A stretch of DNA of 64,000 bases from Jiangella alba. GTDB lineage: Bacteria > Actinomycetota > Actinomycetes > Jiangellales > Jiangellaceae. Below are positions 45,753 through 52,610 of this stretch, one piece after another. Made by a program: the position numbers and the translations under genes. Under the pieces are notes generated by a model, which was given only the letters and a program-made list of their open reading frames with translations, had not been told where the DNA came from and did no database searches. The stretch covers positions 1,240,001-1,304,000 of the forward strand of contig NZ_FNUC01000003.1 in assembly GCF_900106035.1 (NCBI RefSeq), given 5' to 3'. Numbering within the stretch: the stretch's first letter is position 1; each line of letters begins with the position of its first letter.

Positions 45753-47659
45753 GGAACCTCCTTGAGCCGGGTGCCGAGCAGGTCGTGCAGCCGCCGCCCG
45801 GGGGCATGCACGGCCAGGCCGGGCAGCACACCGTGCCACGCTCCCCGTCCGTCGTCGTGCAGTCGCGTCGTCATGATCCGGTCGAGGTCGACCACCGGGT
45901 CGGACACCGTCACGTCGACGATGCGGGGGTCGACGGCCGCGGCCAGCATCGCATGGTGCGCGCCGAGCCCGGCGGCGTGGATGTGCACCGGCCGGTCCGG
46001 GTGCCCGGCCAGCATGACGTCGATGGCCCGCGTGACGTCGAACGCGCGGGCCGCGGCCAGGCTGTCGTCCAGCCAGAGCAGGTCGGCGAGCAGCTTGTAC
46101 ATCGTGGAGTCGTGGCTCAGCGCGGACCGTCCGGACCGGTCGCGGGGCGCGAGCGCGCCCACCCCGCGGACGTCGAGGACCAGCAGCGGCCCGCCGACGC
46201 GGTCGTCGCGGGCGGCTCTGGTCAGCACCGGGTGGTCGGTGGTCGCTTCGGCGGTGCCGTGGTCCAGCAGCACCAGCCGAAGCCCGGGGCGGGCGTTGGT
46301 CTCGCCGGGGAGCAGGATGCCGGCGTTCCACAGGTCGGTCTCGGTGCGCCAGAAGCCGTGCCGGCTGCCGGCCGGGCCGGGCAGCCACCGCACGCCGGGC
46401 TCGTCCGGCACGTCGCGGCCGGCGGTGATCCGGTCGCGCAGCCAGTCGGTGGGGTCGGCCGGTTCGCGCGGTTCCCGGTAGTCGGCCGCGGTGAGATCGT
46501 GCAGGAACGCCGCATTGCCGCTGGCGCCGCAGGCCAGCGCGGACGGTGGCAGCGTGCCGGGCTCCGTCTCGTCGTCCGGCTCGGGCAGGCCGAGGGCCGC
46601 GCAGAAGAACCGGGTTGCCGCGGCGGCCAGCTCCGGCGCGTACTGGTGCGTGGTCGCGGCGGTGACCAGCGTGAGCGCGTCGGGCTCGCCGAGCAGCGCG
46701 TAGGTCCGCTGTGCCCGCCGGACGGTCTCCCTGGTGCCCTCGATCGGGAAGAAGTCGTACTCCGCCGCCAGCACCGTCACCGGCCGCGGCGCGGCGGCGG
46801 CCAGCAGGTCGGCGTGGTCGACGCCGTGCTCGGTGCCGCCGAGCAGCACCTGCTCCGCGTCCTGGTGCTGCCCGCCGTCGAGGTACTTGGCGCGGGAGGT
46901 GACGAACGTGGCGGGCGCGGCCGCCGCGATGCGCGGCTCGACGGCGGTGGCGAGGGTCGTGAGCCAGCCGCCACCGCTGTTGCCGGTCAGGCCGACCCTG
47001 GTCGCGTCGACGCCGGGGAGCGCTTCGAGCAGGTCGATCGCCCGGCGCACCTCGTGCACGAACCAGCGCGCGGGGGACTGCCCCAGCCACCACGACTGCA
47101 GGCCGGCGTATGTGTGCTCGGCGGTGCCGGCGTTGACGACGGGCCGGCCCGCCTCGTCGAGGTAGCCGAGCCGCTCGCCCTGGCCGAACGGGTCCAGCGC
47201 CAGCACGACGAGGCCGGCCCGGGCCAGCCGCGCGCACACCGCCTGGTACTGCGGATACGCCTTCGCCTCGTCGGCGTGCCCGCACACGAACACGACGGCC
47301 GGGTGGACGCCGGTGCCGTGGGGGCGGTAGAGGTTGGCGGTCGCGTGGACGCCGGGCGCGGTCTCGATGATCAGCCGCTCGATGCCGTACCCCGCGTCGT
47401 CCGGCAGGCCGGACACCGCGCCGCACCAGCGCACCGGCGGCGCCGTGCCGTCCGACGGCGGCAGTCCGCCGAGACCGCGCAGCACAGCGGCCCGGACCCG
47501 CTCGCCCTCGCGCCGCACGTCGTCCGCGGACGCGACGACCCGCTCGTCCCACTCCGCCAGCCGGCGCCGGGTATGGCCCTCGACGTGGCGCTGGAGGTCG
47601 AGGGCGGCGTCCACGTAGCCGTCCAGGTTGGGCGCGAAGCCGAGCCGCGTGGAAGTCAC
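45749..47659 (-). CDS. Alpha/beta hydrolase, acetylxylan-esterase-like, two-part
   Basis: 636 aa. The N-terminal alpha/beta hydrolase domain (about 100-370) resembles acetylxylan esterase/cephalosporin deacetylase proteins: VVFVCGHADEAKAYPQYQ, LDPFGQGERLGY, nucleophile in VGLTGNSGGGWLTTL, and acid/His region TAATTHQYAPEL. The C-terminal 230 residues look like a second, degenerate hydrolase fold (LVLLDHGTAEA, VLDVRGVGALAPRD, VHIHAAGLGAHHAMLAAAV) without the nucleophile pattern. No signal peptide, so it is cytoplasmic. The start is GTG. LacI-type operator GCAATCGGTTGT lies 15 bp upstream. It forms an operon with the SGNH hydrolase. Confidence 0.85.
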   Translation of the reverse strand: MTSTRLGFAPNLDGYVDAALDLQRHVEGHTRRRLAEWDERVVASADDVRREGERVRAAVLRGLGGLPPSDGTAPPVRWCGAVSGLPDDAGYGIERLIIETAPGVHATANLYRPHGTGVHPAVVFVCGHADEAKAYPQYQAVCARLARAGLVVLALDPFGQGERLGYLDEAGRPVVNAGTAEHTYAGLQSWWLGQSPARWFVHEVRRAIDLLEALPGVDATRVGLTGNSGGGWLTTLATAVEPRIAAAAPATFVTSRAKYLDGGQHQDAEQVLLGGTEHGVDHADLLAAAAPRPVTVLAAEYDFFPIEGTRETVRRAQRTYALLGEPDALTLVTAATTHQYAPELAAAATRFFCAALGLPEPDDETEPGTLPPSALACGASGNAAFLHDLTAADYREPREPADPTDWLRDRITAGRDVPDEPGVRWLPGPAGSRHGFWRTETDLWNAGILLPGETNARPGLRLVLLDHGTAEATTDHPVLTRAARDDRVGGPLLVLDVRGVGALAPRDRSGRSALSHDSTMYKLLADLLWLDDSLAAARAFDVTRAIDVMLAGHPDRPVHIHAAGLGAHHAMLAAAVDPRIVDVTVSDPVVDLDRIMTTRLHDDGRGAWHGVLPGLAVHAPGRRLHDLLGTRLKEVP

Positions 47660-47673
47660 CGCAGCACACTATC

Positions 47674-47756
47674 GCAATCGGTTGTCTCGCTGTGAACTGC
47701 CCGTTTGCTTCCCATACTGCAAGATTACCTTGACACTTGCAGTCGAACCTTGCAAG
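47674..47756. promoter_or_regulatory. Divergent operator region between the esterase operon and a Gfo/Idh gene
   Basis: Contains LacI-type GCAATCGGTTGT (47674-47685), TACTGCAAG (47715-47723), CTTGCAGT (47736-47743) and the 8-bp palindrome CTTGCAAG (47749-47756); TTGACA lies at 47730-47735. The TACTGCAAG/CTTGCAGT pair is the one found at 29419-29458, there 31 bp apart start to start, here 21. Confidence 0.6.
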
Positions 47757-47766
47757 GGTTCTGGCC

Positions 47767-49107
47767 ATGACCCGCTACGCCATCGCCGGACTGTCCAACC
47801 GCGGGGTCGCGAGCTTCGTGCGGCCCATCCTCGGCTCGCTGGGCGGCGCGGACACCGCGCTCGGCTACGGCGAGAACGCCGAGGACTACTCCGAGCACGC
47901 CGACGTCGTCGCGGTGGTGGACCCGGACGAGGCGCGGGTGACGGCGTTCAACGAGTCGCTGCTGCCGCCGGGGCACGCGCCGCTCGCGTGGTACGCGCCG
48001 GACGACTTCGACCGCATGGTCGACGAGGCGCGGCCGGACGTCGTCGTGGTGGCGTCGCCGGACCACACGCACGCCGCCTACGTGCTGGCCGCGCTGCGCC
48101 GCGACGTCGACGTCATCGTCGAGAAGCCGATGGTCACGACCGCCGCCGACGCCGCCGCCGTGCTGGCCGCGGAGCAGGCGTCGAAGGCGACGGTGCGGGT
48201 GACCCACAACCTGCGCTACACGCTGCGCCACCGCACCATCAAGCGGCTCATCCTCGACGGCGCCATCGGCCGGCCGACGCACGTCAGCCTCGACTACCAC
48301 GTCGACATCCGGCACGGCGCCAGCTTCTTCCTGCGCTGGAACCGGCGCCGCGAGCTGTCCGGCGGCCTGTCGGTGCACAAGAGCACGCACCACCTGGACC
48401 TCGTGTCGTGGTGGCTCGACGACGTGCCGGAGCGGGTGTTCGCGATCGGCGGCCGGCACTACTACGGACCGGACAGCCCGCACCGCCCGCGCGACGAGAA
48501 CGGCGCGCCGCTCACCGGTGCGGCGCTGCGCGACAACGACCCGTACTTCCAGGCCCAGCTGGGCAGCAACACCTTCCCCGACGGCGCCGCCGCCGACCGC
48601 GTCGGCCTGTTCGGGCTGTCCTACGGCCACCAGTACCCGGCCGGTCAGGACATGTACCTGTACGACGACGAGATCGACGTCGAGGACACCTACAGCGCGC
48701 TGGTCGCGTACCGCGGCGGCATCGCGCTGTCGTACACGATCGACTTCTCGTCGCCGTGGGAGGGCTACCGGGTCACCATCAACGGCACCCACGGCCAGAT
48801 CGAGACGCTGCACAGCCGGCTGCCCGGCGGCGGGGCGCTGCCCGGGTCGGACGACATCACCTACCGGCCGCTGTTCGGCGAGGCGCGCACCATCGAGGTC
48901 GCGACGGTCGCCGGCGGCCACGAGGGCGCCGACCCGCTGCTGCGGCACGACCTGTTCGTCGGGCCGGGCCGCGAGTCGCTGGACCTCGGCCTGCTCGCCG
49001 ACTCCGCCGACGGCGCCCGCGCGGTGGCGACCGGCGAGGCGATCTGGCGCTCCATCGCCACCCGCGAGCTCGTCGACGTCGAGGACCTGCTCACGCCGCC
49101 CGAGTGA
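47767..49107 (+). CDS. Gfo/Idh/MocA family oxidoreductase
   Basis: 446 aa, longer than usual for the family. N-terminal RYAIAGLSNRGVASFVRP replaces the standard GxGxxG loop. VIVEKPMVTTAADAAAVL is the EKP motif, and RVTHNLRYTLRHRTIKRLI, DYHVDIRHGASFFLRW and GGLSVHKSTHHLDLVSWWLD are the substrate-side motifs with His residues. It belongs to a glycan-associated branch often linked to polysaccharide loci. The ATG at 47767 is used; the longer form upstream would run through the operator sites. Divergent from the esterase operon with shared operators, so probably the same pathway. Confidence 0.88.
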   Translation: MTRYAIAGLSNRGVASFVRPILGSLGGADTALGYGENAEDYSEHADVVAVVDPDEARVTAFNESLLPPGHAPLAWYAPDDFDRMVDEARPDVVVVASPDHTHAAYVLAALRRDVDVIVEKPMVTTAADAAAVLAAEQASKATVRVTHNLRYTLRHRTIKRLILDGAIGRPTHVSLDYHVDIRHGASFFLRWNRRRELSGGLSVHKSTHHLDLVSWWLDDVPERVFAIGGRHYYGPDSPHRPRDENGAPLTGAALRDNDPYFQAQLGSNTFPDGAAADRVGLFGLSYGHQYPAGQDMYLYDDEIDVEDTYSALVAYRGGIALSYTIDFSSPWEGYRVTINGTHGQIETLHSRLPGGGALPGSDDITYRPLFGEARTIEVATVAGGHEGADPLLRHDLFVGPGRESLDLGLLADSADGARAVATGEAIWRSIATRELVDVEDLLTPPE

Positions 49108-49204
49108 CGGTGCCGCGGGGTCGGTCCTGCTCGCGTCGCCCGAGTGACGGTGCCGCGGGGTCGTCCTGCTCGCGTCGCCCGAGTGACGGCGCCGCGGGGT
49201 CGTC
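49087..49204. repeat. Three tandem 39-40 bp repeats spanning a stop codon
   Basis: Units at 49087-49126, 49127-49165 and 49166-49204, beginning CTGCTCGCGTCGCCCGAGTG. The first unit contains the last six codons and the TGA of the Gfo/Idh gene, so each later unit carries a copy of the gene's end. Confidence 0.85.
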
Positions 49205-49213
49205 CTGCTCGTC

Positions 49214-49271
49214 CGCCTTTGCAATGAGCACCGATACGCACCGGTGCGTATCGGTGCTCATTGCAAAGGCG
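49214..49271. repeat. 58-bp perfect palindrome without spacer
   Basis: The left half 49214-49242 (CGCCTTTGCAATGAGCACCG then ATACGCACC) is the exact reverse complement of the right half 49243-49271. It lies between the convergent Gfo/Idh and sigma-factor genes, 84 bp from the sigma stop codon. It can form a 29-bp hairpin or cruciform. There is no T-run. Confidence 0.9.
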
Positions 49272-49355
49272 CCCGTCGAATCCCGCACGGGGCAGGCCGC
49301 CGCTGCGGAATGACGCCGTAGACGTCGTCGAGCGTGCGGCTCGGTACGCGGCGCC

Positions 49356-50336
49356 TCAGCTGGCCCAGGCCATCAGCGACTCGTTGCGCCGCGGGTCGCG
49401 CAGCAGCATGAGCGCGTGCTTCTCGAGCTGGCGCACCCGCTCGCGGGACACGCCGACCTCGTCGGCGACGTCCTGCAGGGTGTGCTCGTGGCCGTCGACC
49501 AGGCCGTAGCGCATTCCGATGATCTTCGCCTCGCGCGTGGGCAGGGAGTCGAGGACGCTGCGCAGCTGCTCGCTCAGCGCCCGCCGCTCGACGAGGTCGG
49601 AGGCCTGGACGGCGTCGTCGTCCTCGATCAGCTCGCCGATGCTGGACTCGCCGTCGTCGCCGATGGGGGTGTCGAGGCTGAGCGGGTCGCGGGAGACGCG
49701 GCGCAACTCGACGACCTTCTCGACCGGGATGCCGGCCTCTTCGGCGACCTCGTCGACCGTGGGGTCGCGGCCGAGCAGCCGCTGGAGGTCGCGGTCGATG
49801 CGGTGCAGCTTGGCCACCGTCTCGGAGACGTGCACCGGCAGCCGCACGGTGCGGGTCTGCTCGGCCAGCCCGCGCTGGATGGCCTGGCGGATCCACCACG
49901 TGGCGTAGGTGGAGAACTTGAAGCCCTTGGCGTAGTCGAACTTCTCGACCGCGCGGATGAGGCCGAGGTTGCCCTCCTGGATGACGTCGAGGAAGGGCAG
50001 CCCGCGCCCGGACAGCTTGCGCGCCACCGACACGACGAGCCGCAGGTTGGCGCGGATCATGTGGTCGCGGGCGGCCTCGCCGTCGCGGACCAGGACGTCG
50101 AGCTGGGTCTTGTAGGACGGGGTCAGCTTGCGCTTGGAGGGCGCGGCACCGGCCAGCAACTGCTCGGCGTACACGCCGGTCTCGATGCGCTTGGCCAGGT
50201 CGACCTCTTCGGCCGCGGTGAGCAGCGGCGTCGAGCCCAGTTGGGCGAGGTAGCGGCCGACGAGGTCGGGCTCGCCCTCGGAACGCGCCTGGCGGCGCCG
50301 TGGCGTCGCGCTGGTGGCCTTCGGTGCAGCTGCCAT
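49356..50336 (-). CDS. RNA polymerase sigma-70 factor, group 2 (principal-like)
   Basis: 326 aa. Region 1.2 [22 protein letters not shown]. Region 2 has [60 protein letters not shown] and [12 protein letters not shown], all canonical for the RpoD group. Region 3 has [20 protein letters not shown]. Region 4 has [16 protein letters not shown]-type sequence (here [10 protein letters not shown]) and [20 protein letters not shown]. The long region 1.1 extension of the essential sigma is absent, so it is a SigB/HrdD-like stress or growth-phase sigma. AGGGGG precedes the ATG. An SOS-like box lies 51 bp upstream of the start. Confidence 0.95.
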   Translation of the reverse strand: MAAAPKATSATPRRRQARSEGEPDLVGRYLAQLGSTPLLTAAEEVDLAKRIETGVYAEQLLAGAAPSKRKLTPSYKTQLDVLVRDGEAARDHMIRANLRLVVSVARKLSGRGLPFLDVIQEGNLGLIRAVEKFDYAKGFKFSTYATWWIRQAIQRGLAEQTRTVRLPVHVSETVAKLHRIDRDLQRLLGRDPTVDEVAEEAGIPVEKVVELRRVSRDPLSLDTPIGDDGESSIGELIEDDDAVQASDLVERRALSEQLRSVLDSLPTREAKIIGMRYGLVDGHEHTLQDVADEVGVSRERVRQLEKHALMLLRDPRRNESLMAWAS

Positions 50337-50386
50337 GGATCCCCCTCGGTGTCGAGTCGGCGTCCGGACCGTACCCGCACGATCAA

Positions 50387-50400
50387 CGAACATACGTTCA
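50387..50400. promoter_or_regulatory. LexA-type SOS box CGAACATACGTTCA upstream of the sigma gene
   Basis: Matches the Gram-positive SOS pattern CGAAC-N4-GTTCG in all but the last base. It lies in the sigma gene's promoter region, suggesting LexA repression and DNA-damage induction. Confidence 0.55.
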
Positions 50401-50534
50401 CAACGCACGAGACCCCACAAAGATTCCGGGGCCCTCTGTGCAGGAGAGAAATCTCATGATAAAGACAGGCCGCGGCGCCCGCCGTGCCGGTATCGCGGAC
50501 CCCGCAGGACATGGCAGGCTGACTGTACGTACTG

Positions 50535-50550
50535 TTGTCAGGACAAAGTC
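50535..50550 (+). promoter_or_regulatory. Inositol-type operator TTGTCAGGACAAAGTC
   Basis: Identical in 14 of 16 bases to 19838-19853 before iolG. TTGTC/GACAA forms an inverted repeat. It lies 28 bp before the iolE-like start, just behind a TACTGT -10-like box (50530-50535). Confidence 0.6.
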
Positions 50551-50577
50551 AGCGCCGACGATTGGGGAATGGTGGCG

Positions 50578-51480
50578 ATGAAGGGCATTGCCGGGGCACC
50601 GGTGAGCTTCGGCGTCTTCGAGCTGACGGCGGACCAGCCGCTGCCCGATCCGGAGGAGATTCTCCGCCCGCTGCGCGACCTGGGGTACGACGGTGTCGAC
50701 CTCGGCCCGGTGGGCTGGCTCGGGCGCGGCGAGGAGCTGCGCCGCAGGCTGCGCGAGCACGACCTGGTGCTGGTGGGCGGGTGGGTCGACCTGCCGTTCA
50801 CCGACGACGACGCGTTCCGGGCGGCGCTGCCCGGCCTCGACGACGCGCTGGAGATCTTCGTGGCGGCGGCCGAGCTGGACCCGGCCCGCACGCCGCTGCC
50901 GACGCTGGCCGACATGGGCAGCGACCTGCGCCGCGCCAACCCGGGCGGCGCGGCGCCGGGACTGGCGCTCGACGACGCCGGCTGGGGGCGGCTGGCGCGC
51001 AACGTCGAGACCGCCGCCGCGCGGGTGCGCGCCGCCGGTCTGGAGCCCACGTTCCACCACCACGCCTGCACGTATGTCGAAACGCCCGCCGAGATCGACG
51101 AGTTCCTGGCCCGCACCGACGTCGGCCTGACCTTCGACAGCGGCCACCTGCTCATCGGCGGCGGCGACCCGGTCGAGGGCTGGCGGCGCTGGGGCTCGCG
51201 GATCAACCACCTGCACCTCAAGGACGCCCGCACCGCCGTGCTCGACCAGGTGCTGCGCGAGAAGGGCGGCATGCGCGACGTCTGGGAGCGGCGCGCGTTC
51301 GTCGAGCTGGGCGCCGGCGACCTCGACCTCGACGGCTTCATGGACGCGGTGTTCGAGAGCGACTTCGACGGCTGGCTGGTGGTCGAGCAGGACGTCGTGC
51401 CGTCGCCGTCCGACCCGCCGGAGCGGGTCATCGACGACCAGCGCGCCAACCGCGAGGCGCTGCGCCGGTGGCTGCCGTGA
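50578..51480 (+). CDS. iolE: IolE-like inosose dehydratase (xylose-isomerase-like TIM barrel)
   Basis: 300 aa. N-terminal IAGAPVSFGVFELTADQP is typical of actinobacterial IolE-type proteins. Metal ligands are expected in PTFHHHACTYVETPAE, VGLTFDSGHLLIGGGD, NHLHLKDARTA and GWLVVEQDVVPSP. IolE dehydrates scyllo-inosose, the step missing from the operon at 19868-26962. The operator upstream matches that of the iol operon, which supports the assignment. It is nevertheless co-transcribed with a Gfo/Idh gene and an alpha-mannosidase, so a related keto-polyol could be the true substrate. An in-frame ATG at 50569 is possible. Confidence 0.75.
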   Translation: MKGIAGAPVSFGVFELTADQPLPDPEEILRPLRDLGYDGVDLGPVGWLGRGEELRRRLREHDLVLVGGWVDLPFTDDDAFRAALPGLDDALEIFVAAAELDPARTPLPTLADMGSDLRRANPGGAAPGLALDDAGWGRLARNVETAAARVRAAGLEPTFHHHACTYVETPAEIDEFLARTDVGLTFDSGHLLIGGGDPVEGWRRWGSRINHLHLKDARTAVLDQVLREKGGMRDVWERRAFVELGAGDLDLDGFMDAVFESDFDGWLVVEQDVVPSPSDPPERVIDDQRANREALRRWLP

Positions 51481-52610
51481 GCGACCGCGTCCGGCTGGCC
51501 GTCGCCGGCCTCGGCGCCGTCGCGCAGTCCGTCCACCTGCCGCTGATCGCCCGTCGCTGGGACCTGTTCGAGCTGGTCGCGGTCTGCGACCTCGCGCCGT
51601 CGCTGCGCACCGCCGTCGGCGAGCAGTACGGCGTCCCCGAGGAGCGCCGCTACGCCGACGCCGCCACGATGATCGAGCAGAGCGGCGCCGAGGGCGTCGT
51701 CCTGCTGACCTCCGGCTCGCACGGCGACGTCGCGCTGCGGGCGCTGCGGGCCGGTGTCGCCGTCTTCTGCGAGAAGCCGCTGACGTACACCGCCGCCGAG
51801 GCCGACGCGCTGGCCGAGGCCGAGCGCGAGCTGGGCCGGCCGGCGCTGCTGCTGGCGTACATGAAGGAGCACGACGAGGCCGTCTGGCAGCTGAGCGAGC
51901 GGCTGGCCGGCATCGACGACGTGCGCGCCGTCGAGGTCGAGGTGCTGCACCCGACGGGTGAGTCGCAGCTGGCCTTCGCCAACCTGCGCCCGGCGCCCAG
52001 CGACGTCGACCCCGACGCCGTCAGCCGGCTGGCCGCGGAGTCCGGGCGGCTGCTGGACGCCGCGCTGGGCGCAGACACGTCGCCGCGGCTGCGCGAGCTG
52101 TACGCGAACGTCGTCCTGGGCAGCCTGGTGCACGACACGTCGCTGCTGCGCGCGGTGTTCGGCGGGCTGGTCACCGTCGATGGCGCCCGGACGTGGGGCG
52201 ATCGCTCCGTCGAGGTCACCGGCGAGCTGCCCGGCGCCGTGAGGGCCCGGATGAGCTGGCACTACCTGCCCGACTATCCGGCGTACACCGAGACGCTGAC
52301 GGTGCACCACGGCAGCGGCTCGCTGCGGGTGACGTTCGGGACGCCGTACGTGCTGAACAACCCGACCCGGCTCGAGGTGGTCGAGGCGGCACCGGCGGGG
52401 GCGGCGGCGGGCGGCGAGGTCCGCTCGGTGTTCACCTCCACCGGCGAGCCGTTCGAGAACGAACTGGCAGACTTCCACCGCATGGTGACGGCGGGCGAGC
52501 GGCCGCGGGCCGGGGTCGCCGAGGGCCGTGCGGACATCCTGACCAGCCAGCGGATCATCCGGTTGCTGGCCGGCGACGAGCCGGTCGGCGGGGAGGCGGC
52601 ACGCGCGTGA
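51477..52610 (+). CDS. Gfo/Idh/MocA family oxidoreductase
   Basis: 377 aa. RLAVAGLGAVAQSVHLPLIA (nucleotide loop), AVFCEKPLTYTAAEAD (EKP with catalytic Lys), and LLAYMKEHDEAVWQL and LGSLVHDTSLLRAVFGG in the substrate domain. The GTG start overlaps the iolE stop and its TGA overlaps the GH38 start (GTGA both times), so the three genes are coupled. It may oxidise the sugar or inositol released by the mannosidase. Confidence 0.9.
   Translation: MSDRVRLAVAGLGAVAQSVHLPLIARRWDLFELVAVCDLAPSLRTAVGEQYGVPEERRYADAATMIEQSGAEGVVLLTSGSHGDVALRALRAGVAVFCEKPLTYTAAEADALAEAERELGRPALLLAYMKEHDEAVWQLSERLAGIDDVRAVEVEVLHPTGESQLAFANLRPAPSDVDPDAVSRLAAESGRLLDAALGADTSPRLRELYANVVLGSLVHDTSLLRAVFGGLVTVDGARTWGDRSVEVTGELPGAVRARMSWHYLPDYPAYTETLTVHHGSGSLRVTFGTPYVLNNPTRLEVVEAAPAGAAAGGEVRSVFTSTGEPFENELADFHRMVTAGERPRAGVAEGRADILTSQRIIRLLAGDEPVGGEAARA

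Noticed and set aside
50456-50581. 41-codon open frame with AGGAGA upstream whose TGA overlaps the iolE ATG
   Set aside because: It would span the putative operator and -10 box of the iolE operon, and its basic sequence has no recognisable feature. A leader peptide remains possible but is not supported.
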